DNA of 64,000 nucleotides from a virus. The position numbers and the translations under genes are program-made. The notes below the pieces were generated by a model, which saw only the letters and a program-made list of their open reading frames with translations, was not told where the DNA came from and ran no database searches. Location of the stretch: positions 1 through 64,000 of the IMG/VR virus record IMGVR_UViG_3300042453_001086. One strand, 5' to 3'. Below are positions 27,673-35,965 of the stretch, piece after piece. Each line of letters opens with the position of its first letter. Position 1 is the first letter of the stretch.

Positions 27673-28794
27673 TCAAGCAGCAGTTACAGTAAGAGTTGCG
27701 GTGTTGGAAATAACTTCCTCACCACCCGCAGAACCACCAACCTTAACTCTATACTTCTTACCAGTATCTGAAGTTGAGAGACCAGTAAGAGCAAGCGAAG
27801 CGGAAGTAGCACCAGAGATGTTGGTCCACTTCGTTGTAGACGCAGCAGTTTGAACTTGCCACTGATATGTTAGAGAACCAGTTGTAGCGGAAGCAGTAAC
27901 TGAGAATGTGGCAGCAGCAGTTGCAACAGTTGCAACATCAAAGGTTAGGTCAGCAGCGCCGCCACCACCTAGATCAGCATCATCAATAGTGATGGTTTCG
28001 TCAACAACGAATCCAGAACCAGCGTCATCTACAGTTACAGTAGCAGCACCAGAACCATCAACAACTACAGTAAATGTAGCGCCAGTTCCAGCAGCGTCTG
28101 TTGTGTAATCAGAAGCAGTGATGGTATATGTATCAGCAACTCTTAGTGCATCAGCAGCGCCAATAGTATCAACCGTTAGAATACCACCAGCAGGTGCTTG
28201 TGATGACTGGTTGGAAGGTTGTGCTGAAATGCTAATAGCGGATGCTACATCAGCAGCGGGATTATCTTCAGTTCCACCCTGGGCAGTACCATAGTCACCA
28301 ACAGATGCTCCAGCAGTTGCATTAGCGAATGCTAGACATTCTGCCTTATGACGAGTATTGCCATCGCCATCAGTATAGGTTCTATATGCCCACCAACCTG
28401 GCCACTTAAGACCACGAATCTTATTCTCATCTAGAGCAGCTTCAGTGTCATCAATGAAGATAAGATTTGTTCCTGTTGGGAAGTGTGCTAGTTGACCATT
28501 CTCGTCAAGAAGAAGAGTAGCAACTTCTTTTGGAGGAGTTCTGCGAATAGCATTAGCAGCAAGAACAGTTCCAGTTGAACCAGCATATGCTGTTCTGAGT
28601 TTAAGTGATGTTGCTGAAACTACTGACTCAATCGTATACTGAACACCACCAAGAGAAAGAACATCTCCATTTTGAACAAAGTTAGCGGAAGTTCTGTCAG
28701 TAAAATCACCAGTTGTTGTTACTGTCGTGCTGCCATTTACAACACTAACATTATTTGCCAACGCCTTCGCGTCGATTGTTCCGAAAATTGCCAT
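27673..28794 (-). CDS. Virion structural protein with Ig-like domain
   Basis: 373 residues, Ala/Thr/Gly-rich and all-beta. N-terminal MAIFGTIDAKALANNVSVVN region and a WPGWWAYRTYTDGDGNTRHK segment resemble cyanophage virion proteins. The last 75 residues form an Ig-like fold with the Trp core (LTYQWQVQTA) and the terminal 'SDTGKKYRVKV' strand typical of Ig domains on phage capsids (Hoc-like). It has its own late promoter and a terminator upstream. Capsid-surface decoration is likely. Confidence 0.75.
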   Translation of the reverse strand: MAIFGTIDAKALANNVSVVNGSTTVTTTGDFTDRTSANFVQNGDVLSLGGVQYTIESVVSATSLKLRTAYAGSTGTVLAANAIRRTPPKEVATLLLDENGQLAHFPTGTNLIFIDDTEAALDENKIRGLKWPGWWAYRTYTDGDGNTRHKAECLAFANATAGASVGDYGTAQGGTEDNPAADVASAISISAQPSNQSSQAPAGGILTVDTIGAADALRVADTYTITASDYTTDAAGTGATFTVVVDGSGAATVTVDDAGSGFVVDETITIDDADLGGGGAADLTFDVATVATAAATFSVTASATTGSLTYQWQVQTAASTTKWTNISGATSASLALTGLSTSDTGKKYRVKVGGSAGGEEVISNTATLTVTAA

Positions 28795-28829
28795 CGGTTT
28801 CCTCTATAAAATATTCGTATTCTAAAAAG

Positions 28830-28861
28830 TATTTATAAAAAAAGGGATGCCTAAGCATCCC
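28830..28861 (-). promoter_or_regulatory. Terminator followed by late promoter
   Basis: GGGATGC/GCATCCC stem with loop TTAG and seven T (28838-28861) ends the upstream unit. A perfect TATAAATA (28830-28837) starts directly at the T-run and serves the Ig-domain gene. Confidence 0.75.
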
Positions 28862-28882
28862 CAAGACACTTATGATTTTTTA

Positions 28883-29053
28883 TCAGCAACCCTTCATAAG
28901 CGCAACTCTTACTGTTGATGCGATTACATTGTCAACATCGTTGTCGGTCTTCTCAACATATCTGTCAAGTAGATCACATACGAGTCTCTTTGTGTGGCAG
29001 CTGTTGAGTGCTGCGAAGATGATTGGTTTTACTAGTTCTACGATTGCGCCCAT
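28883..29053 (-). CDS. Small hypothetical protein (56 aa)
   Basis: MGAIVELVKPIIFAALNSCH followed by KRLVCDLLDRYVEKTDNDVD and ending VALMKGC; helical with three Cys. GAGGA sits eight bases upstream of the ATG. Function unknown. Confidence 0.65.
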   Translation of the reverse strand: MGAIVELVKPIIFAALNSCHTKRLVCDLLDRYVEKTDNDVDNVIASTVRVALMKGC

Positions 29054-29080
29054 GATAGTATCCTCTAATAGAGTTTAAAG

Positions 29081-29782
29081 CTATTTAGCAGATTTTTTTG
29101 CCATGGCAGTAGCAGTTCCATACATCACATCTTTTGCTCTCTCGCCATACTTAGATTTAAAAGAACCAAACTTCTTTTTCATTCCTTTAACAAATTTTTC
29201 TTTCTTGGCAGTTTCTGCTTTCGAGAGTTTTTTCTCTTCAAGAGGTTCTACCTCTTCTTTCATTTTCTTTTTCTTTTCATCATACTTTGAGTTCTTGGCA
29301 TCGGAAGAAATCTCACTGCTTTCCTTTTCACCTTGCTCAGTAGGATTGTCATTGATGGTTGGCATCACTTCAATCTTTGTTTTGTTTTTTGCCTCGGCAA
29401 TATCAGCAGCCTGTTGCCACATTTCCTTGACTGACTTCTTACCTTTCTTAGCACGAAGTAGAGCAAAGTCATGAGCATCTACCTTGCCGTTCTTATTGGC
29501 ATCAATCTTCTCTTGATTGCCAGGCATGTCTCTTGCTTCTTTCTTTAACTCTTTTTTCTCTTCTGCCTTACCTTCCTTATGCTTTTTCTCTCCCTTCTCT
29601 TCTTTCTCCACTTCTTCAGATTTTACACACTTGTCTTTACCATTTTTAGTACCAGCATACTTGTATCCATCCCAACAAGCTTTGCCGTCAGCACCTTGCT
29701 CTTTTCCTTCTTTGTTTTTTGCTTCATCTAGTTCAGCAACTACTTGCTCAATAAGATTTTTTGAAAAATCATCAATCGTCAT
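29081..29782 (-). CDS. Lys/Glu-rich virion protein with EF-hand-like loop
   Basis: 233 residues dominated by Lys and Glu, mostly helical or disordered. At about residue 90 the sequence KIDANKNGKVDAHDFALLRA has the DxNxNGxVDxxDF pattern of an EF-hand or dockerin calcium loop. The C-terminal part (FGSFKSKYGERAKDVMYGTA) looks folded. I recall homologues labelled virion structural proteins in cyanomyoviruses. Calcium binding is inferred. Confidence 0.7.
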   Translation of the reverse strand: MTIDDFSKNLIEQVVAELDEAKNKEGKEQGADGKACWDGYKYAGTKNGKDKCVKSEEVEKEEKGEKKHKEGKAEEKKELKKEARDMPGNQEKIDANKNGKVDAHDFALLRAKKGKKSVKEMWQQAADIAEAKNKTKIEVMPTINDNPTEQGEKESSEISSDAKNSKYDEKKKKMKEEVEPLEEKKLSKAETAKKEKFVKGMKKKFGSFKSKYGERAKDVMYGTATAMAKKSAK

Positions 29783-30065
29783 TGGTCTTTTTGCGTTTAT
29801 TCTTATTTATAAAATGCTGCACTTTTTCTTTGTTTGTTACTGTTATTTCATTGCTACTGTCACCCCAATATTCTTTAATATCTTTTACCCACGAACGAAA
29901 CATCTTTCCTTCAGTAGTGACAGCAATAACATAGTTGACACCACGGCGATGAATCTTTCCAACCTCCCCCATATTATTTTCTACCCAATCACCCTCGGCA
30001 AATACTTTACCGAGCATGTAAGATTTCTGTTTCGATTGCTGTAATAGATCTTTAAGTGATTTCAT
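29772..30065 (-). CDS. Hypothetical protein (97 aa)
   Basis: MKSLKDLLQQSKQKSYMLGK followed by a compact beta-rich region (DWVENNMGEVGKIHRRGVNY) and a basic tail KNKRKKTNDD. The 'G.V..I..RG.NYV' stretch suggests a small beta-barrel (KOW/SH3-like). Overlaps both its neighbours. Confidence 0.65.
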   Translation of the reverse strand: MKSLKDLLQQSKQKSYMLGKVFAEGDWVENNMGEVGKIHRRGVNYVIAVTTEGKMFRSWVKDIKEYWGDSSNEITVTNKEKVQHFINKNKRKKTNDD

Positions 30066-30616
30066 TTAATACCCAATCCTTCTCTAACTTCTTTCATTAG
30101 TTGCATCATTTCTTTATCGTCTAAAGTAGATGGTATGCCTTTACGAAACTCAGCAACGTTTGCATTCGTTGCTGCTTCTCTCATTTTGCTAGCAGACATT
30201 CCAGTTGCCCCATCAGCATCAGGATCTCTTTCGCCAGCAGATTTTGTTTCAAGAGTTCTAAATGTATACTCTGTTTCATTATAACGTTGAATCAAAGTAT
30301 CCATTTCCTGCACACGATCACTACCAACAACAAGAGTAAGATCCGAATATTCTCCTTGCAAGCTCTGAAGAACTTTGATGATAGTCTTCAGATCAGTATC
30401 AAGCATGATATTATTTTTGTGTTTTGGAAACATCTTTTTCATGTATCCTACTTTCTGCTCAGAAGATAAAGGATTCTTCTTCTTGTCTTTGGTGTGACTA
30501 GTAAAGATTTTATAGTCATCGGTTCCTGCAATCTTTGCCACAGCATCAATCAGTTTTTCATGACCGATGGTAGGAGGATTGAATCGACCGAAAGTGATGA
30601 CTACTCTCTTAAACAT
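30062..30616 (-). CDS. Nucleotidyltransferase of NMNAT/cytidylyltransferase type
   Basis: 184 residues with the HxGH-superfamily signature GRFNPPTIGHEKLI at residues 10-23 and the second signature MSASKMREAA (about 140-150), equivalent to the ISxTxxR motif. Typical reaction: joining ATP (or CTP) to a phosphorylated precursor, in NMNAT to make NAD. Overlaps the downstream gene by ATGA and lies 12 bases after the ligase-like gene, suggesting a shared pathway. Confidence 0.8.
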   Translation of the reverse strand: MFKRVVITFGRFNPPTIGHEKLIDAVAKIAGTDDYKIFTSHTKDKKKNPLSSEQKVGYMKKMFPKHKNNIMLDTDLKTIIKVLQSLQGEYSDLTLVVGSDRVQEMDTLIQRYNETEYTFRTLETKSAGERDPDADGATGMSASKMREAATNANVAEFRKGIPSTLDDKEMMQLMKEVREGLGIK

Positions 30617-30628
30617 TTTTATTAGTAT

Positions 30629-31840
30629 TTAGTTTCCCTTAACCCAGTTCTTTGCGAGAGTAAAGTTTGCCAAACTAAACTCCAAACGATCAACAAGCTT
30701 AGTAGCATTTCCATCTTTAATAGCAACAAATCCTTCAGGAGCAGTAACACGGAATCCATCTTCAGTGCGAAGGAACGTGCGAGTGCTATCAGCAGATTCC
30801 AGTTTCTTCACGAACAGATTCTTGGCATTCTGAAGGATGACATAGAGAGTGATCGTTGCCTTGAACCCAGCGATGTTGGAATCCACGAACTCGATACCAT
30901 CATAGAGTTTCTTCAGTTTAGCAGCCTTGGTCTTCTCCTGCTTCACTTTGTTAACTTCCTTCATCATAGTCTCATGATAAGCATTTTTAAAGTCATCGAT
31001 GAAACGATTAACATTACTAATGCGTTTTCCTTCTCTCACATAAGTATTGAAGTAAGTTTTTAAACGAGTGCCAACACTAAAGTTATCCTTGGAGTTGATC
31101 TGTTCAGAAATCTCATCCAAGAAAGATCCTGCGTTGCGAAGAGCAGTAGGAGCAGTTCTCTTCATGTTACTGAGATTTCTTTTCTCAGAAGCATTGAGAA
31201 TCATATTACTTCCTAGAGTATCCACCTCAGCACTGATTACAAACACATCATCAGTCTTGCTAAACTTACTGATGTCAACTCCGAAGGTAGCATTAGAAGT
31301 TGCGATGCTAGAACCAACATATCGAGTGTGAAACACTACACCGATCTTAGCTCGCTTTGCTTTTTTGTATGCCTCAGTTCCTTTAGGGATAGCATAGGTA
31401 ATAGTGTTAGGAGTAAAGGTGAGATAATCCACACCATCAATCTTCTCTTCTTTAGCATCATCGGTAAACAACAAGTCACCTTGAATGATTCCTTTGATAC
31501 CAAGTTTAGGGAAATGCTCTAATGCTACTTTAAGTTTCTCTACAAGACCAGGAGAGTTGCCGTGGTTTGCTTCGATAAAAGTATCATTGTAATTAATCTT
31601 AGGTTCAGTTTTATTGAAAACAGATTTTGTTCCAACAAAAAACATATTAGTTTCTGGATCAATACCGCAAATTACAGCAGGTGCTCCATCCCACTTAGTA
31701 GTGATTTTAAAGTTACTGGTTTGAGTTCCACTAAAAGTCTTAGTCAGTGCATCAAGAAACGCGAACGCATCGTTCGCACCTTCTTTGCCATCAAACAAGA
31801 TGCTATCTTCTAAGTGTTCTAAGTGAGTGTTCTTGCTCAT
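30629..31840 (-). CDS. Ligase-like covalent nucleotidyltransferase (putative)
   Basis: 403 residues. The segment ITTKWDGAPAVICG at about residues 46-59 resembles motif I (KxDG) of DNA/RNA ligases, where Lys is adenylated. Later IKGIIQGDLLF fits motif III, and EGFVAIKDGNATKLVD fits motifs IV-V (Glu-Gly, then Lys). Between them lies a helical region (about 260-330). Assignment rests on these motifs only. It is coupled by ATGA to the nuclease-like gene upstream, and an NMNAT-like gene follows. Confidence 0.6.
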   Translation of the reverse strand: MSKNTHLEHLEDSILFDGKEGANDAFAFLDALTKTFSGTQTSNFKITTKWDGAPAVICGIDPETNMFFVGTKSVFNKTEPKINYNDTFIEANHGNSPGLVEKLKVALEHFPKLGIKGIIQGDLLFTDDAKEEKIDGVDYLTFTPNTITYAIPKGTEAYKKAKRAKIGVVFHTRYVGSSIATSNATFGVDISKFSKTDDVFVISAEVDTLGSNMILNASEKRNLSNMKRTAPTALRNAGSFLDEISEQINSKDNFSVGTRLKTYFNTYVREGKRISNVNRFIDDFKNAYHETMMKEVNKVKQEKTKAAKLKKLYDGIEFVDSNIAGFKATITLYVILQNAKNLFVKKLESADSTRTFLRTEDGFRVTAPEGFVAIKDGNATKLVDRLEFSLANFTLAKNWVKGN

Positions 31841-33120
31841 GATACGGGATGCATTTGGTAGTTTCCTTTTCGGTCTTTCGACACGATGAACTTGGCGGCG
31901 CGGCTCGCCCTTGGTTGAACCACCACTCTAGCACCTTGGATGCCATACTGTCTCCTATCTCCTTTGTTAATAAGCATTAAGACTGGTTCATAATCGCCAG
32001 TCATAGGAGTGGGATTCATAACTAAGTGGGCAGACATTTCTAATCTATATTTACCCCCAACCTTTCTCAATGATGGGTTTCCTTGTAAAACTCCCGTACA
32101 GTTAGATATTCCGTATGTAGAAGTTCCAAAGTTTTTTCCATAAACAGATTCCATCTTTAAAGCATTATCTTCAATATCCATCATTGCAGTAAAACCTTTT
32201 CCACTTGATTGTTGAAAATCATACTGCATTCCTGCACCACAAAAATACGAAAGATATTTTGCAAAAGCTCTAATCTCAGGAAACTTATCCAAACTTTCAT
32301 CAGCACCTTCTTTATCATTTGCGTAATGACTAACGCCACCCCATTGCTGAAAATGACTTGCGCGTGATCCTTGCTTGTGAGAAAACCAAGCAACATCTAC
32401 AAGTTTTCTATTTTCTAAAGCAACAAAAGCAAGATCAGCTTTAACGTTTCCTTCGACTTTATTAACACCAACAATATTAGAAAAAGTTTTGTTTCCTATC
32501 TGTAAGTCTATAGTCGGAACACCAAGATCATCAAGTTCTTTATTAAAGGTGTTTATGAAATCTGCTTCTCCTTGTTCAGTTGCTGATGGTTCGTTCAACG
32601 AATAAGAAGAATCAACTGTATCGACATAAAACCCCAGTTTACCCCAGTACATCCCTGGTTTACTTCCACCCGAAACTTTTCCACCAAAACCAACATCCAT
32701 TCCCATTCCATTATCTTTTAAAATTTTTCCACTATTAACAGAACTAGCAGTTGACTTTGTTGTTGTTGTATAAAAGTTTACACGAAAAGGAGCTTTATCT
32801 AGATTTGGAGTATTTTTAATTGAGTTTTCTATTGTTTTTAATATACCATTTTTTCCAGAATAAAAATTCTGAAATGAAGTAAATCTTTTTGGTTCAAATT
32901 CTATAAACTCTTTACTTTGCTTCCACCTACCATTTACTTTTTCTGGTATGCTAATGCCAACCATTTTAAAATAGATTTCTACGCCATTGTCTTCAGACAA
33001 TCTATTTTTGTCCAATAAAATAAATGGTCTGTCATTTTTAATTCTATCGTATATAACCTCAAAACACTGTTTATATCTTTTGGTTATTTCTCCCCAAGTT
33101 AATCCTTTGCCGCCTGCCAT
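31837..33120 (-). CDS. Putative PD-(D/E)XK nuclease-like protein (427 aa)
   Basis: A large soluble protein. Around residues 225-260, NVKADLAFVALENRKLVDVA is followed by WFSHKQGSRASHFQQWGGVS. An Asp, a strand with S-x-K and the Q-x-GG element recall PD-(D/E)XK restriction-type nucleases. The Glu of the triad is not obvious, so this is tentative. It has its own terminator-bounded start (hairpin 33130-33154) and leads the module with the ligase-like and NMNAT-like genes. Confidence 0.5.
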   Translation of the reverse strand: MAGGKGLTWGEITKRYKQCFEVIYDRIKNDRPFILLDKNRLSEDNGVEIYFKMVGISIPEKVNGRWKQSKEFIEFEPKRFTSFQNFYSGKNGILKTIENSIKNTPNLDKAPFRVNFYTTTTKSTASSVNSGKILKDNGMGMDVGFGGKVSGGSKPGMYWGKLGFYVDTVDSSYSLNEPSATEQGEADFINTFNKELDDLGVPTIDLQIGNKTFSNIVGVNKVEGNVKADLAFVALENRKLVDVAWFSHKQGSRASHFQQWGGVSHYANDKEGADESLDKFPEIRAFAKYLSYFCGAGMQYDFQQSSGKGFTAMMDIEDNALKMESVYGKNFGTSTYGISNCTGVLQGNPSLRKVGGKYRLEMSAHLVMNPTPMTGDYEPVLMLINKGDRRQYGIQGARVVVQPRASRAAKFIVSKDRKGNYQMHPVS

Positions 33121-33129
33121 ATAAAAATA

Positions 33130-33154
33130 CCTCCCCTAATATATTTAGGGGAGG
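33130..33154 (-). terminator. Terminator after mazG
   Basis: Perfect ten-pair stem CCTCCCCTAA/TTAGGGGAGG with a five-base loop, followed on the minus strand by TATTTTTAT. Separates mazG and the replisome genes from the nuclease-like module. Confidence 0.8.
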
Positions 33155-33160
33155 CATATA

Positions 33161-33565
33161 TCAAAGGTCGTTGGCGACTCGTTTCTCACTTCGCTCAATA
33201 CTGAAGGTTCCTTCTGGGTATCGAGCAGTCAGTTTCTCAAAGTTCATTTGAGCAATCTCCTCAAACGAAATATCAAGAGCAATACATGCTTGAGCAACAT
33301 ACCACAGGATATCACCAAGTTCACGTTTCATGTGAAAGATGTTATCTTCATTATAAGGTTTGCCTTGGAATGCGATCTTCTTCACGATCTCAGTAAACTC
33401 ACCACCTTCGGCAGTGATGCCACAGGCAGCAGTCATCAGACGCTGAATGTCAGCGCCTTGATTTTTCAGTTCGAGAATACGATCAACAAACTCACTAGTA
33501 TCTTTAGATGCTGGGCTGGTGACGGCACCAACAAACTCAACATACTTATTAAAATCAATCGTCAT
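33161..33565 (-). CDS. mazG: MazG-type nucleotide pyrophosphohydrolase
   Basis: 134 residues with the MazG metal site: EGGEFTEIVKK (ExxE pair) and ELGDILWYVAQA (ExxD). Hydrolyses NTPs or dNTPs; in cyanophages it has been linked to ppGpp or dNTP control. Overlaps the gp41 stop by ATGA, so it is translated with the helicase. Confidence 0.9.
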   Translation of the reverse strand: MTIDFNKYVEFVGAVTSPASKDTSEFVDRILELKNQGADIQRLMTAACGITAEGGEFTEIVKKIAFQGKPYNEDNIFHMKRELGDILWYVAQACIALDISFEEIAQMNFEKLTARYPEGTFSIERSEKRVANDL

Positions 33566-34944
33566 AGAATAAAACTGGTAAACTTGTTTTGTGTGTTTCG
33601 ACTTTGTTCTGCCGCCATTTCTTCAAAGTCATATTCCTCTTCTTTATCAGAAGAGAGGTCAACGGCGTTATCAACATTATAGAGCTTCATCCGTGCTCTG
33701 TCAACCCCAACCAGAAAACGCTTGTGCATGGTGGGATCGTTGTATCGATTCTTCAACTGCTTGACCATAATCTTGCCATCCTTCTCCAGATCCTCTGTAG
33801 CGATGAGAGCAAACATAAAGTCAGCAGTAGCTGGCAAGCCAAAAGACTCACTGGTATCAGTGAGATCGACATCACTATTACCAAACCCACTCCTAGTAGT
33901 CTGGGTAGCAGATACAAGCGGAACATTGTGCTCAACGGCAAGACCTCTAAGTTCTTCTGCGATTGCTTTGACATAGGTATAGGAGTTTACGATCGCTCCT
34001 TTGTATCTCGCACTTGCACAGATGTTGAGGTAGTCGATAAAGATGATATCGGGTTTAAATGTTTTCTTCAGTTGTAGTTCGTTAAGCAGGGATTTGAAAT
34101 GCCCGACGTGTGCTGATGCTGTAGGATATTCTTTGATGATAAGTCTACCTGCAGTCTTACGCTTCAGTTCATTGATGCGACTTTGAAAGATTGTCTCAGG
34201 CAAATCAATCAGGTCTTTGATATTGACGTTAAACAAGTTAGCATCAATACGTTCGGCAATCTTTTCTTCTGCCATTTCCATAGTGATGTAGAGAACGTTG
34301 CGACCCATCGACAAACAATGAGCGGCAAGGTCACACATAAAGAGTGACTTACCTACACCAGTGCCAGCAAGAGCAACGTTAAGAGTCTTGTTTGGCAGAC
34401 CACCTTTGGTAATCTTATTAAAGTATTCAAGGTGGAAAGGAATCTTATCTTCCTCACGATGGTAGAACTCATATCGCTCAACACTATTCTCTAGATAATC
34501 GTGACCTACATGTTCGTCGAACGATACTGCCAGGGCCTCTTGAAGGATTGCTGGGATCGCATCTTTTGATATTTTTGTATTACCTCCATCCGCGACCTTG
34601 ATTGATTCGAGGAGAGCAAGATAGATTGCTCTGTCTTTACACCACTTCTCTGTGGTGTCGAGCAACCAGTTGTATTCGACTGGAGCATCACTAAGCTCAG
34701 CAATCGTTTTAACCGCGTTTTGATATACTTCCTCATTTAAATCTTTCCTTCCTTCAAGGTTAATCGTCAACACTTCTTTGGTAGGCACCAGTTCATAGGT
34801 GCTTGCGAAGTTCCAGACTTCTTCATAGATCACACGTTCATGGATCTCATTGAAGTAATCTGGTTTTACAAAAGGAACAACCTTCCTGTAGAACTGTTCG
34901 TTACACAGGAGGTTGCGTAAAATAGTTGTTTCAATCCTCTCCAT
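33562..34944 (-). CDS. gp41: Replicative DNA helicase gp41 (DnaB family)
   Basis: 460 residues, N-terminal helical domain and RecA-type core with Walker A (AGTGVGKS), Walker B (DIIFIDYLN) and the [12 protein letters not shown]4-like loop. Unwinds the lagging-strand template and recruits primase gp61. Overlaps uvsX by 14 bases. Confidence 0.93.
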   Translation of the reverse strand: MERIETTILRNLLCNEQFYRKVVPFVKPDYFNEIHERVIYEEVWNFASTYELVPTKEVLTINLEGRKDLNEEVYQNAVKTIAELSDAPVEYNWLLDTTEKWCKDRAIYLALLESIKVADGGNTKISKDAIPAILQEALAVSFDEHVGHDYLENSVERYEFYHREEDKIPFHLEYFNKITKGGLPNKTLNVALAGTGVGKSLFMCDLAAHCLSMGRNVLYITMEMAEEKIAERIDANLFNVNIKDLIDLPETIFQSRINELKRKTAGRLIIKEYPTASAHVGHFKSLLNELQLKKTFKPDIIFIDYLNICASARYKGAIVNSYTYVKAIAEELRGLAVEHNVPLVSATQTTRSGFGNSDVDLTDTSESFGLPATADFMFALIATEDLEKDGKIMVKQLKNRYNDPTMHKRFLVGVDRARMKLYNVDNAVDLSSDKEEEYDFEEMAAEQSRNTQNKFTSFIL

Positions 34945-35959
34945 CCACTACTCCGTATAGAAACTCTTTACTGGCACACTCATCAAGGGCTTGCATTATT
35001 TCGGGGGTGAAATATTTTTCGGGATCAGCAAGTATAACAGAAGGATAAACGGAAGATTCCCCAACAACCACCCGATTCCCCTTACGCTGGAATACTCCGT
35101 ATTTCTCACCCAACTCCAATAATCCATAATACTTATCCAATCCCCGTGAGTCATAGAATAACCTCGTCTCGATGTCTGAGTTTTCTTTGGTGAAGCGAGA
35201 CTTCTGTGCCTTCACTTTAATAATGTTACCCACAACTTCAGTGCCATCTTTCTCTTTCTTCTTAGACAAGAAGAGGATAGTTGATGCAGCATACTTCAAA
35301 CCAGTGCCGCCACCCATTTCTTTAGTCGGCACATAAGCACCAACCACTTCATATGTATGGTTAGTAACGATGAGCGGAATACCTGCTTGACCTAGCTTGA
35401 GTGATAGAATCCTAAAGATAGATTTGATCACCTGAGCGCGAGTCATGTCGCGTGTCTCCTTACCATCGGTTGCATCCTGAATCTCCTTAGAGGTCGAGAG
35501 CATCCCCAAAGAGTCTAGCACAAAAAGCAGCGGAGGTCTATCCTCTTTCTTAAGTTTCACATACTCATCTACCACCTTGATAGACTGAGTGCGAAACTCT
35601 TGAACAGTAGTGACAGGAACCAGACCGACACGTTTAACATCAATACCACGCGAAACCATCATGTCTTTAGACACAGCAGATTCAGTTTCAAAATAGATTA
35701 CCTGAGCATCAGGATTACTATTCAAGAAATGTTTGACGATGGAGAGGGCAAAGAATGTTTTACCAGTAGAGGATTCTCCAGCAAGCGCGGTGATTTTGTT
35801 GGAGGGTAATCCACCATAGATACTCCCACTAATGAGAGCGTTGAGAATATAGCTCCCTGTATCAACAAAGCCGTCGCAATCGCCCGTTGCGATTCCGTCA
35901 TCCGCCACACTTGCAAACTCATTATCTAACTCCTTAATAACAGATTGTAGGAAACTCAT
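34931..35959 (-). CDS. uvsX: Recombinase UvsX (RecA family)
   Basis: 342 residues with Walker A ([12 protein letters not shown]), the [10 protein letters not shown] Walker B and the [17 protein letters not shown] loop 2 region. Forms filaments on single-stranded DNA for recombination-dependent replication with UvsY and UvsW (51-53 kb). Confidence 0.94.
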   Translation of the reverse strand: MSFLQSVIKELDNEFASVADDGIATGDCDGFVDTGSYILNALISGSIYGGLPSNKITALAGESSTGKTFFALSIVKHFLNSNPDAQVIYFETESAVSKDMMVSRGIDVKRVGLVPVTTVQEFRTQSIKVVDEYVKLKKEDRPPLLFVLDSLGMLSTSKEIQDATDGKETRDMTRAQVIKSIFRILSLKLGQAGIPLIVTNHTYEVVGAYVPTKEMGGGTGLKYAASTILFLSKKKEKDGTEVVGNIIKVKAQKSRFTKENSDIETRLFYDSRGLDKYYGLLELGEKYGVFQRKGNRVVVGESSVYPSVILADPEKYFTPEIMQALDECASKEFLYGVVDGED

Positions 35960-35965
35960 AATACC

